A stretch of DNA of 64,000 nt from Devosia sp. 66-14 (GCA_001899085.1 MKVB01000001.1:959333-1023332), one strand, 5' to 3'; shown: positions 38,214 through 47,289, counted from the first letter of the stretch. Notes: generated by a model not told the origin, from the letters alone. Program-made: numbers and translations.

Positions 38214-39653
38214 TCAGCCGGCTGCGGTGTAAGCCGTCTTCACCTGGGTGAAGAACTCCGCGGCATACTTGCCCTGCTCCTTGGGACCGTAGCTCGAGCC
38301 CTTGCGGCCACCGAACGGCACGTGGAAATCGACGCCGGCGGTCGGCACGTTGACCATCACCATGCCGGCTTCGGCGTTGCGCTTGAAGTGCGTGGCGTAT
38401 TTCAGCGAGGTGGTGACGATGCCGGCCGAGAGGCCGAACTCGGTATCGTTGGCCACGGCCAGCGCCTCGTCATAATCCTTCACCCGGATCACCGCCGCCA
38501 CCGGCCCGAAGATTTCCTCGCGGGCGATACGCATCTGGTTGGTCGCTTCGGTGAACAAAGCCGGCTGCAGGAAGTAGCCGGGGTTATCGCGCTTCACCAG
38601 CTCGCCGCCGACCACCAGCTTGGCGCCCTCACCCTTGCCGATCTCGATATAGTCGGTGTCCTGCTTGAGCTGGCCGGGATCGACCACCGGGCCGATCTCG
38701 GTGTCCTTGGCGATGGCGTCGCCCACCTTGAGGTTGCGGATGCGCTCGGTGAGCGCCGCGACGAACTGGTCGTGGATGCCCTCGGTGACGATCAGGCGCG
38801 ACGAGGCGGTGCAGCGCTGGCCGGTCGAGTAGAAGGCGCTCTGCGCCGTGGTTTCCACCGCCACCTTCAGGTCGGCATCGTCGAGCACGATGGTCGGGTT
38901 CTTGCCGCCCATTTCGAGCTGGAACTTGCGCATCACCTTGACGCTGGCTTCGGCGACGCGCCGGCCGGTATTCACCGAACCGGTGAAGGTCTGCGCCACG
39001 ATGTCCTTCGAATCCAGCATGGCCTGGCCGACCACGGAGCCGCGGCCCATCACCAGGTTGAGTACGCCCTTGGGCAGCCCGTTGCGGTGGAGGATATCGA
39101 CGATCGCCCACGAGCAGCCCGGCACCAGGTCGGCCGGCTTGAACACCACGGTATTGCCGTAGCAGAGCGCCGGCGCGATCTTCCAGGCCGGGATGGCGAT
39201 CGGGAAGTTCCACGGCGTGATGATGCCGACCACGCCCATCGCCTCGCGCGTCATCTCGACGCCGACGCCCGGACGCACCGACGGCACGCTCTCACCCGAA
39301 AGGCGCAGCGCCTCACCGGCGAAGAACTCGAAGATCTGTCCGGCGCGGGTGACTTCGCCGATGCCTTCGGCGAGCGTCTTGCCCTCTTCGCGGCTCAACA
39401 GCTCGCCGAGTTCGGCCTTGCGGGCGAAGATCTCGTGGGCGGTCTTGGACAGGATTTCCCAGCGCTGCAGGATGCCCGAATGCGACCAGGCCGGGAACGC
39501 CGCCTTGGCCGCCGCGATGGCGTCGAGCGTGTCCTGCTGGGTGGCGCGGGCATAGACCCCCACCACCTCGTTGGTGTTGGACGGGTTGATATTGTCCGCC
39601 CCGTCTCCGCCGACCCATTCGCCGTTGATGAGATTCTTGTGCAGTTCGGTCAT
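38214..39653 (-). CDS. Aldehyde dehydrogenase, likely alpha-ketoglutaric semialdehyde dehydrogenase
   Basis: The 479-residue product has the aldehyde dehydrogenase motifs GIITPWNFPIAIPAWKIAPAL, FTGSVNTGRRV, LEMGGKNP (catalytic Glu) and STGQRCTASSR (catalytic Cys). Its N-terminus (LINGEWV...NINPSNTNEVVG) and the adjacent FAH-family gene suggest the enzyme that oxidises 2,5-dioxopentanoate to 2-oxoglutarate in oxidative sugar or sugar-acid breakdown. It lies about 140 bases downstream of the FAH gene, with a palindromic repeat between them. Confidence 0.92.
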   Translation of the reverse strand: MTELHKNLINGEWVGGDGADNINPSNTNEVVGVYARATQQDTLDAIAAAKAAFPAWSHSGILQRWEILSKTAHEIFARKAELGELLSREEGKTLAEGIGEVTRAGQIFEFFAGEALRLSGESVPSVRPGVGVEMTREAMGVVGIITPWNFPIAIPAWKIAPALCYGNTVVFKPADLVPGCSWAIVDILHRNGLPKGVLNLVMGRGSVVGQAMLDSKDIVAQTFTGSVNTGRRVAEASVKVMRKFQLEMGGKNPTIVLDDADLKVAVETTAQSAFYSTGQRCTASSRLIVTEGIHDQFVAALTERIRNLKVGDAIAKDTEIGPVVDPGQLKQDTDYIEIGKGEGAKLVVGGELVKRDNPGYFLQPALFTEATNQMRIAREEIFGPVAAVIRVKDYDEALAVANDTEFGLSAGIVTTSLKYATHFKRNAEAGMVMVNVPTAGVDFHVPFGGRKGSSYGPKEQGKYAAEFFTQVKTAYTAAG

Positions 39654-39701
39654 GGTCGATTCCTTGCTAGCCGGTGCATCTGCACCGCATTCTCAACAAC
39701 C

Positions 39702-39789
39702 TCGATGTCATCCCGGCGAAGGCCGGGATCCATCTCGCCGCCCGCGCGGCAGCAGGCCTGGGTCCCTGCCTTGGCAGGGATGACATCGA
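39702..39789. repeat. 88-bp palindromic intergenic repeat, copy 1
   Basis: The ends TCGATGTCATCCC (39702-39714) and GGGATGACATCGA (39777-39789) are perfect 13-bp inverted repeats. Inside each arm is a small hairpin (CGGCGAAGGCCG; CCTGCCTTGGCAGG). Same family as the copy at 45889-45966. Confidence 0.82.
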
Positions 39790-39795
39790 GTATCC

Positions 39796-40950
39796 TTACA
39801 GCAACCCGGCCTTGGCCAGGTCGCGCAGCAGCTGGCTGCTGCCATAGGTCCACGGCGCCACCTCGGTGGCGAGGCGCACGGTGTTGGACAGGGTGCCGAG
39901 CGACGGCGTCGAGATCGACACCACGTCGCCGAGCTTGTGGGTAAAGCCCTTGCCGGCGCCGCCGCGATCCTTCACCGGGGCGAACATGGTGCCCAGATAG
40001 ACCACCAGCCCATCCGGATACTGGTGATGCCGGCCGATCGTCGCGCCGACAATGGCTTCGGGCGAGCGCGAAATCTGGCTCATGTTGGAAACGCCCGTCA
40101 GCTCGAACCCGTCTTCGCCGGTGACGCTGAGCGCGATATCGGCGGCCTTCACCGTCTCGATGGTGAAGGTGCCGTCGAACAGCCGGATGAACGGGCCGAG
40201 CGAGGCCGAGGCGTTATTGTCCTTGGCCTTGCCCAGCAACAGCGCCGAGCGGCCCTCGACGTCGCGCAGGTTCACGTCGTTGCCGAGCGTTGCGCCGACA
40301 ATGGTGCCCCTCGAATTCACCACCATCGCCACTTCCGGCTCGGGGTTGTTCCACTCCGAGATCGGCAGGATGCCGACATCGGCGCCGTAGCCGACCGAGG
40401 CCATCGGCTGGCACTTGGTAAAAATCTCGGCGTCCGGCCCGATACCGACCTCGAGATACTGGCTCCACACGCCGCGCGCGATCAGCGTCTTCTTGACTTC
40501 CATCGCCGCGGGCGAGCCCGGCTCAAGCTGGCTGAGATCGGTGCCCACCAGCCCCAGAATATCCTTGCGCAGCTCGTCCGCCTTGGCCTTGTCGCCGCGC
40601 GCCTGCTCCTCGATGACGCGCTCGAGCAGCGACACCACGAACGTCACGCCGGCTGCCTTCACGGCCTGCAGGTCGATCGGCGACAGCAGCGACGGCGCCG
40701 ACAGGTCGGTCTTGCCCGACCACGAGTTGGCGAGGAGATCGTGCAGCTTGCCGATCACCGGGCCCTTTGCCGAAGCCACGTAGGCGGCTGGGTCGGCCTG
40801 CTCGGCAATGTCGCGCGAGGTCGGCGCCGCTTTCGAGGTGATATCGACGATGTCTTCGCCGCGCACGGTGATCACCCGTGGGTGCTCGGATCCGGGCACC
40901 CTGGCCCGGCCGAGCAGAACGCCTTCGCTTGGAACTTGTCGATTGGCCAC
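39796..40950 (-). CDS. FAH-family protein, likely 2-keto-3-deoxy sugar-acid dehydratase
   Basis: The 384-residue product has a C-terminal fumarylacetoacetate-hydrolase fold: SYLGVG-like GIGPDAEIFTKCQPMASVGYGADVGILP, WNNPEPEVAMVVNSRG, GATLGNDVNLRDVEGRSALLLGKAKDNNAS. It resembles fumarylacetoacetate hydrolase family proteins that dehydrate 2-keto-3-deoxy-L-arabonate or related acids, which would feed the adjacent semialdehyde dehydrogenase. GTG at 40950 with GGAG upstream is chosen; a longer frame reaches 41031. The substrate (arabinose, xylose or galacturonate route) is not fixed. Confidence 0.85.
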   Translation of the reverse strand: MANRQVPSEGVLLGRARVPGSEHPRVITVRGEDIVDITSKAAPTSRDIAEQADPAAYVASAKGPVIGKLHDLLANSWSGKTDLSAPSLLSPIDLQAVKAAGVTFVVSLLERVIEEQARGDKAKADELRKDILGLVGTDLSQLEPGSPAAMEVKKTLIARGVWSQYLEVGIGPDAEIFTKCQPMASVGYGADVGILPISEWNNPEPEVAMVVNSRGTIVGATLGNDVNLRDVEGRSALLLGKAKDNNASASLGPFIRLFDGTFTIETVKAADIALSVTGEDGFELTGVSNMSQISRSPEAIVGATIGRHHQYPDGLVVYLGTMFAPVKDRGGAGKGFTHKLGDVVSISTPSLGTLSNTVRLATEVAPWTYGSSQLLRDLAKAGLL

Positions 40951-41178
40951 GGCACTCCCCCGGTTTTCGGACGGGCTACCTAACCTGCCGTCCCAAAGCC
41001 TGTCCAGCGCGGGTCGAGGCACGTAACTCAAACTTTCGTCGGTTCGCGACCCAAGCTTGGCGCAATGTCCGGCGTCTTATCTCCCGGAAGCGGCGTTCAA
41101 ATTCCATTCAGGTACGCCGCACTAACACCCGCTTTGGCTGGGACATCTTTCCCGCCAAAGGCCACATAGGAGAGACGC

Positions 41179-41913
41179 ATGCGTCCGATTACCGCCGCCC
41201 TCATTCCCCTGCTCTTCGCCACCGCGCTGAGCGCCACCCCCGTCTTCGCACAGGAGGCCACGATGAGCGGCAACATCTCGATCAGCGGCATTGGCGAAGT
41301 CACCGCAGCTCCCGATACCGCGTTCGTCAACTCCGGCGTCACCAGCCAGGGCGCCACTGCCCGCGAGGCGCTCGACGCCAATACCAAGGCGATGGGCGAG
41401 CTGATCGAAACGCTGAAGGCCGCCGGCATCGAAGCGCGCGACATCCAGACCTCGGGCTTCTCGGTCAACCCGAACTATGTCTATTCCGACGCCCGCGATG
41501 CCAATGGCTACCAGCTGCCGCCCAAGATCACCGGCTACCAGGTCTACAACAACGTCAACGTGCGGGTGCGCGAGCTGGCCAAGCTCGGTTCCGTGCTCGA
41601 CAAGGCGGTGACCGTCGGCGCCAACACCATCAACGGCGTCAGCTTCTCGGTGGCCGATCCCAGCAAGCTCTATGACGAAGCCCGCAAGGCCGCCTTCGCC
41701 GACGCCAAGAGCAAGGCCCAGCTCTATGCGGAAGTGGCCGGCGAAGAGCTCGGCAAGATCCGCGCCATCAACGAGACCCAGGGCATGGGTACGCCGATGC
41801 CGCAGATGATGAAGGCCTCGGCCGATGCTCTCTCGGCAGGTGCGGTGCCGATCGAAGGTGGCGAACTCAGCTACTCGATCAACGTCCAGGTCACCTGGGA
41901 CATCGCGCAGTAA
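41179..41913 (+). CDS. Periplasmic SIMPL (DUF541) domain protein
   Basis: The 244-residue product has a signal peptide (ITAALIPLLFATALSATPVFA) and a SIMPL domain: ISISGIGEVTAAPDTAFVNSGV, NTKAMGELIETLKAAGIEARDIQTSGFSV, YQVYNNVNVRVREL, and VQVTWDIAQ at the end. The family is widespread; some members are linked to oxidative stress tolerance (YggE type), but the activity is unknown. AGGAG lies 7 bases before the ATG. Confidence 0.93.
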   Translation: MRPITAALIPLLFATALSATPVFAQEATMSGNISISGIGEVTAAPDTAFVNSGVTSQGATAREALDANTKAMGELIETLKAAGIEARDIQTSGFSVNPNYVYSDARDANGYQLPPKITGYQVYNNVNVRVRELAKLGSVLDKAVTVGANTINGVSFSVADPSKLYDEARKAAFADAKSKAQLYAEVAGEELGKIRAINETQGMGTPMPQMMKASADALSAGAVPIEGGELSYSINVQVTWDIAQ

Positions 41914-41994
41914 GCGATCACTATTTCGGATGGGCGCCGTCGGCGCCCATCCAACTGCGGCTTTCCGGGCAGCCGCAAGGACGCCAAGACCCGC

Positions 41995-42819
41995 CTACCC
42001 CGCGATCGCCTTCCAGATCATATTCAGTCCGACCAGCGCCAGGAACGCGGCGAAGGCCAGTTTCAGCGTGCGCTGCTGCAGCCGGTGCGCCAGCGCTGCG
42101 CCCCATGGCGCGCAGACCGCGGCGGTCACCCCGATCAGCACCAGCGCCGGGATATTGATGTAGCCCAGGCTCAGCGGCGGACGGCCCTCGACGCTCCAGC
42201 CCGAGATGATGAAGCCCAGCGTCCCCGACAGGGCGATGAACACCCCGATCGCGGCGCCTGTCCCCACCGCCTTGTGCATCGAGGCCCCGAAGGCATGGAT
42301 GGTCGGCACGCTCAGCGAACCGCCGCCGACCCCCATCAGCGCCGAGATGTAGCCGACAACTGCCGCCGAGATACGATGCGTCGGCGCGGAATCCCCCAGA
42401 TGCCCCATCAGCCGCTCCTGGAACGGCAGCACGATATTGGCGGCGATGAACAGCGCCACCACGCCGAATACGATGCGCAGCACATCGCCGGTATAGAGCC
42501 CCGCCATCAGCCCGCCGATGAAGGTGGCGACCACCACGACCGGCGCCCAGAGCTTGAGGATGCGATGGTCCACCGCACCGCGCTTGTCGTGCGCCCTGGC
42601 GCTGGCGATGCCGGTGGGAATGATGATGGCGAGCGACGTGCCCACGGCGATATGCTGCACCACGTCGCTGTCATAGTGCAGAAAGGCCAGGGCCGACGCC
42701 AGCGCCGGCACGATGATGGCGCCGCCGCCAATGCCCAGCAGCCCTGCCGCAATGCCCGAGATCACCCCGGTGGCGAGCAGGCCCAGGACAAACGGCCAGT
42801 AGCTCAGAAGGTCGCCCAC
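41995..42819 (-). CDS. TSUP-family (TauE/SafE) membrane transporter
   Basis: The 274-residue product has about eight membrane segments and the two-fold family repeat: GIAAGLLGIGGGAIIVPAL near the N-terminus and ISALMGVGGGSLSVPTIHAFG in the middle. TSUP proteins export sulfite, sulfoacetate or other sulfur and organic anions. GTG 42819 with GGAG 5 bases upstream gives a start right before the first segment; ATG 42855 would add 12 residues. It converges on the SIMPL gene. Confidence 0.9.
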   Translation of the reverse strand: MGDLLSYWPFVLGLLATGVISGIAAGLLGIGGGAIIVPALASALAFLHYDSDVVQHIAVGTSLAIIIPTGIASARAHDKRGAVDHRILKLWAPVVVVATFIGGLMAGLYTGDVLRIVFGVVALFIAANIVLPFQERLMGHLGDSAPTHRISAAVVGYISALMGVGGGSLSVPTIHAFGASMHKAVGTGAAIGVFIALSGTLGFIISGWSVEGRPPLSLGYINIPALVLIGVTAAVCAPWGAALAHRLQQRTLKLAFAAFLALVGLNMIWKAIAG

Positions 42820-43107
42820 ATCGACTCCATCTGCGACTCCATGAAGAACCCACATCGGATCGCACGAATTGGGCCGGGCACTCTAGGCCGTCACGACCGA
42901 ATCCGTCCATTGAACCTCGGGCTGCCGCGGCCCCACTGGCGCCACGATTGCCCGGTCCTGTCGCGCTGAGGGAACCGCCGATGGGCTTCGGCGTTCGGCA
43001 ATCGATGGGGCTGACTCACATCGCGGCAGGTCTTCGGACGTTCAGGTTCGGTTCAGCAGGTCTGCGCCACTTCTCGTACAACTGACTCCAAAACAAGGAT
43101 AAAACCC

Positions 43108-45747
43108 ATGCGCTTTCGAAACTGGCTCCTGACCGGCACCAGTCTCGCCGTTCTCGCATTGGTGCCGGGCGCCGCTTTCGCGCAGCAGGCCGAGTACCAG
43201 GCCCTGCAGGAAGCACAGGCTTCGGGCGACGCAGACGCGATCAGCAATGCCCAGCAGGCGCTGACCGATACCTGCATTGTGAACGGCTATTCCAGCGTGC
43301 AGGAATGTATCGCGGCCATCACCGGCGGCGGTCAGCCTGCTGCCAATTCGAGGGCAGACGAAGAAGCACGGGCCGCCGAAGAGGCGCGCGCGGCTGAGGA
43401 AGCCCGCGCCGCCGAGGAGGCCAAGGCCGCCGCTGAGGCCCAGGCTGCTGAGGAAGCCAGAGCGGCTGAAGAAGCCAAGGCCGCCGAGCAGGCGCGCGCG
43501 GCTGAGGAAGCTCGTGCTGCCGAGGAAGCCAAGGCCGCTGCAGACGCGCAGGCCGCCGCCGAGGCTGAAGCGCAGGCTGCCGCCGACGCCAAGGCCGCCG
43601 AGGACGCGCGCGCCGCGGAAGAAGCCAAGGCTGCTGCCGAGGCCCAGGCCGCCGCTGACGCTCAGGCTGCCGCCGATGCCAAGGCTGCCGCTGACGCACA
43701 GGCTGCCGCCGATGCCAAGGCTGCCGAGGAAGCCAAGGCGGCTGAAGACGCAAAGGCCGCCGAGGATGCCAAGGCCGCCGGCGATGCCCAGGCCGCATTC
43801 GTCGCCGACCTGCAGGCGGCGCTCGACCAGTACCAGGCCGCGCTGAACCAGGCCGCCGCCGGCGACTATGCCGGTGCCAAGCCCATCGCCGATGCCGCTG
43901 CCGCCCGCATCCAGGAGCTGTGCACCGCCAACGGCTACGCCGATATCAAGTCGTGCATCGGCCAGGATCTGCCGCCGCTGCCCGAGCCTGCCGCCGAACA
44001 GCCGGCGCAGGAACCGGCAGCCGAACAGCCCGCGACCGAACAGCCCGCGACCGAACAGCCCGCCACTGAACAGCCGACGACTGAACAGCCGGCCACCGAA
44101 CAGCCGACGACCGAGCAGCCTGCTGCAGAGCAGCCGGCAACCGAACAGCCGGCCGAGGCCGGCCCCACCGATGAGCCTGCCGATGCCAACGCCCCCGATC
44201 CGGTGGCCGCCGCGCAGGATCAGCTGGGCACGGCCGTCGAACTCTACAATGTGGGCGTCGGCCAGCTCGATGCCGGTGACGTCTCGGGTCAGTCGACCAT
44301 CGACGCCGCCAACAAGCAGTTCGCCACCATCTGTGCCGCTCTTGGCGTCGCCGATGTGGCGCAGTGCCTTGCCCAGTACGGCATCACCCTGCCCCCGATC
44401 CCGCAGGTAACGGCTCCGGCCGAACCGGCATCGACGCCGATCGCCGAGCTGCCCGGCGCGCAGGAAGCGGTGACCCCGCTGGCCGTCGAAGTGCTGCCCG
44501 AGACCGTTGCCCCCGAGGAAGCGGCGCCGGTGCTCGACAGCGCCAAGGACACCGCCAAGTCGGTGGCCGATGGTCAACAGCCGACCGAACAGCCGGCCGC
44601 ACAGGAGCAGCCGACCGCTCCGCCGCCGACCGACGACACCGCAGCCCAGGCCGACATCACCCCGGTCGAGGTGCAGTCGCTGGCCAAGCTGGAAGGCGAG
44701 AAGATCGCCGTCGACGCCCTGCCGCCCATCGAAGTGCCGCAGAACGTCACGATCATCAACAACATCACCAACGTGACGAACGTCACCAACGTCACCAACA
44801 ACACGACCAACGTCACCAACAACAACAATTCCAACAACAACAATAACAACAACAATGGTGGCCCGGGCCCACGCCCCGGCAACAACTTCACCAACTCGGG
44901 CTTTATCTTCCAGATCGGCATCAACCTGGTGATCTCGAACCCGGCCCAGGACTTCGACCGCATTCGCGACAGCAATGAGGATGAGGTCTACTACGAGCGC
45001 CTGCCGGGCGGTCGCGTCAAGGAGACCATCGAGCGCCCGAACGGCGTGCAGATCGTCACCATCCGCGACCGTTGGGGCAACGTGCTGAAGCGTTCGCGCA
45101 TCATGCCGGACGGCCGCGAGTACATCCTCGCCTACCAGGACGAGGACGATTTCGAGGTCGATGACGACTACTTCGGCAACTGGCGCGACCCGGGCGACGA
45201 CCTGCCGCCGCTGCGCCTGACCATCCCGATCCGCGACTACATCCTCGATGCCGGCGATGCCGACGAGGAAGAAGTCGAACTCTTCTTCCGTGAACCGCCG
45301 GTGGAACAGGTTCGCAAGATCTATACCATCGAGGAAGTGAAGCGTTCGGCCCGTATCCGTGACTCGGTGCGTCGCGTCGAAGTCGGCGGGCTGACCTTCG
45401 ACTCCGGTGCCGCCACCATCGCCCGCAGCCAGGTCGGCGCGCTCAGCAAGGTCGCCAACGCCATGCTGGCGATCCTCGAAGACAATCCGGGCGAGACCTT
45501 CCTGATCGAAGGCCACACCGACGCCGTGGGTTCGGACCAGTCCAACCTGATCCTTTCGGACCAGCGCGCCTCGACTGTCGCCCGCATCCTGACGGACTTC
45601 TACGACGTGCCGCCCGAGAACCTGGTCACCCAGGGCTATGGCGAGCGCTACCTCAAGGTGAAGACCGACAAAGCCGAAAAGCTGAACCGTCGCGTCTCGA
45701 TCAAGCGCATCACGTCGCTGATCACGGTTGCCGACAAGCGCAACTAA
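43108..45747 (+). CDS. Large OmpA-family protein with three CX10C modules and low-complexity linkers
   Basis: The 879-residue product has a signal peptide (1-26) and then a repeated module seen three times: Y30...C56-x10-C67, Y242...C272-x10-C283 and Y380...C409-x10-C420. Each has Y-x9-GD, 14-18 residues, C-x10-C. Between modules 1 and 2 lies an Ala/Glu-rich coiled-coil stretch (about 84-235) made of AEEA/KAA steps. Between 2 and 3 lies an EQPAT/EQPTT repeat (about 292-350). After module 3 come an acidic Pro/Gln-rich linker and an Asn-rich run (about 549-585), a conserved domain of about 150 residues, and a C-terminal OmpA peptidoglycan-binding domain (about 752-877; IEGHTDAVGS, LILSDQRASTVA). 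It should tie the outer envelope to peptidoglycan. Confidence 0.9.
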   Translation: MRFRNWLLTGTSLAVLALVPGAAFAQQAEYQALQEAQASGDADAISNAQQALTDTCIVNGYSSVQECIAAITGGGQPAANSRADEEARAAEEARAAEEARAAEEAKAAAEAQAAEEARAAEEAKAAEQARAAEEARAAEEAKAAADAQAAAEAEAQAAADAKAAEDARAAEEAKAAAEAQAAADAQAAADAKAAADAQAAADAKAAEEAKAAEDAKAAEDAKAAGDAQAAFVADLQAALDQYQAALNQAAAGDYAGAKPIADAAAARIQELCTANGYADIKSCIGQDLPPLPEPAAEQPAQEPAAEQPATEQPATEQPATEQPTTEQPATEQPTTEQPAAEQPATEQPAEAGPTDEPADANAPDPVAAAQDQLGTAVELYNVGVGQLDAGDVSGQSTIDAANKQFATICAALGVADVAQCLAQYGITLPPIPQVTAPAEPASTPIAELPGAQEAVTPLAVEVLPETVAPEEAAPVLDSAKDTAKSVADGQQPTEQPAAQEQPTAPPPTDDTAAQADITPVEVQSLAKLEGEKIAVDALPPIEVPQNVTIINNITNVTNVTNVTNNTTNVTNNNNSNNNNNNNNGGPGPRPGNNFTNSGFIFQIGINLVISNPAQDFDRIRDSNEDEVYYERLPGGRVKETIERPNGVQIVTIRDRWGNVLKRSRIMPDGREYILAYQDEDDFEVDDDYFGNWRDPGDDLPPLRLTIPIRDYILDAGDADEEEVELFFREPPVEQVRKIYTIEEVKRSARIRDSVRRVEVGGLTFDSGAATIARSQVGALSKVANAMLAILEDNPGETFLIEGHTDAVGSDQSNLILSDQRASTVARILTDFYDVPPENLVTQGYGERYLKVKTDKAEKLNRRVSIKRITSLITVADKRN

Positions 45748-45766
45748 GGCCGGCGACTGAACTGAG

Positions 45767-45798
45767 AACGGGCCGGGGAGCAATCCCCGGCCCGTTTT
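45767..45798 (+). terminator. Rho-independent terminator after the OmpA-family gene
   Basis: AACGGGCCGGGGA (45767-45779) pairs with TCCCCGGCCCGTT (45784-45796), loop GCAA, then TT. The rest of this 325-base gap (45748-46072) holds only the palindromic repeat at 45889. Confidence 0.88.
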
Positions 45799-45888
45799 GG
45801 TTTGGGGTAAGGTCTTCGCGCCCATCACCGGCCGTCACCCCGACGACGGCCCAGATGGCTAAGTCACGATCGCGCCCACCCACCGGGT

Positions 45889-45966
45889 GTCATCCCTGCG
45901 AAAGCAGGGACCCATCTATCCACTTGCACGGGCTGTGAGTTGGGTCCCCGCTTTCGCCGGGATGAC
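45889..45966. repeat. 78-bp palindromic intergenic repeat, copy 2
   Basis: The arms GTCATCCC (45889-45896) and GGGATGAC (45959-45966) are inverted. Internal parts (CCTGCGAAAGCAGG; CCCGCTTTCGCCGGG) form hairpins, and the segments GGGACCCATC and TGGGTCCC recall the copy at 39702-39789. Confidence 0.8.
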
Positions 45967-46072
45967 GGCCGGGGTGAGATCGACCTTACCGCCCCCAAAC
46001 TGCGTCACCCATGCCACTTGCCTCCCTCCACAGATCCGCTATCCCTCAGCGAACCACCCTGTCGGAGCCAAC

Positions 46073-46627
46073 ATGCCCAAGCGTCTCGAACTCGTCATCG
46101 AAGCGGTGATCCTCGCCTCGCGCTGGCTGCTGGTGCTGTTCTATCTGGGCTTGGCGGTGGCGCTCGCGGTCTATGCCGCGACCTTCGGGGTGAAGCTCTG
46201 GGACTTCATCAGCCATGTCTTCGTCATCGACGAGGCCGATGCGATCCTCAAGATGCTGGCGCTGATCGACGCTGCGCTGGTCGCCAGCCTCGTCGTCATG
46301 GTGATCATCTCGGGCTACGAGAACTATGTCTCGCGCTTCGACAATGGCGAGGCCGTGCATTGGCTGGGCGAGATTGACGCCGGCTCGCTCAAGATCAAGG
46401 TGGCCTCGACCATCGTGGCCATCTCCTCGATCCACCTGCTCCAGGTCTTCCTCAACGTTTCGAGCTACACCGCCGACAAGCTGATGTGGTTCACCCTGAT
46501 CCACCTGGCCTTCGTCGTCTCGGCGCTGTTCCTCGCTTTCATCGATCGCATCTCGGCGCAGACCAAGTCGATCGGCAAGGCAAACCGCGCCGGCGACGAA
46601 AAAACCGAAAAATCGTCGGCAAGCTGA
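46073..46627 (+). CDS. UPF0114 family membrane protein (YqhA-like)
   Basis: The 184-residue product has about four membrane segments (residues 15-40, 60-78, 105-125 and 140-160). The family features are the segment SRWLLVLFYLGLAVAL and SGYENYVSRFD. UPF0114 proteins are of unknown function and found in many proteobacteria. CGGAG lies 6 bases before ATG 46073; the frame is open upstream over the repeat but not coding there. Confidence 0.88.
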   Translation: MPKRLELVIEAVILASRWLLVLFYLGLAVALAVYAATFGVKLWDFISHVFVIDEADAILKMLALIDAALVASLVVMVIISGYENYVSRFDNGEAVHWLGEIDAGSLKIKVASTIVAISSIHLLQVFLNVSSYTADKLMWFTLIHLAFVVSALFLAFIDRISAQTKSIGKANRAGDEKTEKSSAS

Positions 46628-46797
46628 GCTATCGGCGACAGCTTTTCTTCACTCCTTGCGGAGTGAAATCACGTTGAGACTCAGCATCTTGCAGGGTGCC
46701 GCTGAATCATTTCCGCAATCTGTCACGATTTCGGGAACAATTCCGACGGCTACCGAGTTATTGCCGCCATACGGTACTCAAACAAAGGAGCTTGATC

Positions 46798-47187
46798 ATG
46801 GCTGTCCCCGAACGCGATACCGTCTATTCGAGCGATGACGTCAACCGCACTGTCTATACCCGCGAGTCGAGCGCGACTGGCTGGTTTGTAGGCATCATCG
46901 TTGCGCTGGCGCTGCTCGCCATTGGCTATCTGGTGTTCTCTGCCAATTCCGGCCCGTCTTCGACCACGACGACGGTGAACAACACCCCTGCCATTGAAGC
47001 TCCGGCCACCCCGGCCCCGGCTCCGATGACTGAGGCCCCGGCGACTGGCACCGAGACCACTCCGATGGCTCCGGCCGCTGAGCCTGCTCCGGCTGCCCCG
47101 GCCGACGCCGCTCCGGCGACTGAAGCTCCGGCCGCCCCGGCTACCGAGGCTCCGGCCCCGGCGACTGAGGCCCCGGCCGCCAACTAA
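46798..47187 (+). CDS. Single-pass membrane protein with Ala/Pro/Thr/Glu-rich tail
   Basis: The 129-residue product has a short cytoplasmic part (MAVPERDTVYSSDDVNRTVYTRE), one membrane segment (about residues 28-48, GWFVGIIVALALLAIGYLVF) and a low-complexity extracytoplasmic tail of repeated APATEAPA-like steps (about 63-129). No family is recognised. AAGGAG lies 8 bases before the start. A strong terminator follows. The tail recalls the EQPAT linker in the OmpA-family protein, both perhaps spacers in the periplasm. Confidence 0.82.
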   Translation: MAVPERDTVYSSDDVNRTVYTRESSATGWFVGIIVALALLAIGYLVFSANSGPSSTTTTVNNTPAIEAPATPAPAPMTEAPATGTETTPMAPAAEPAPAAPADAAPATEAPAAPATEAPAPATEAPAAN

Positions 47188-47255
47188 GCCCGATTTCCGG
47201 GTCACGAAAGAATAACAGCATCTGAGCGGAGGATCCTCCCCCGACGCTCACCCTG

Positions 47256-47289
47256 AACCCCGGCAGCCCGCTGCCGGGGTTATTTCTTT
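47256..47289 (+). terminator. Strong rho-independent terminator
   Basis: AACCCCGGCAG (47256-47266) pairs perfectly with CTGCCGGGGTT (47271-47281) around CCCG, followed by ATTTCTTT. It overlaps the stop of the convergent GyrI-like gene. Confidence 0.9.

Noticed and set aside
43350-44160. The direct repeats as a CRISPR array or satellite
   Set aside because: Repeats are codon-sized, without unique spacers of regular size, and are in frame in a coding gene.
43042-45828. A 928-residue antisense frame across the OmpA-family gene with Gly/Leu/Arg-rich repeats
   Set aside because: The repeats mirror the low-complexity DNA of the plus-strand gene, which has a signal peptide, Cys modules and an OmpA domain. 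The antisense frame has none.
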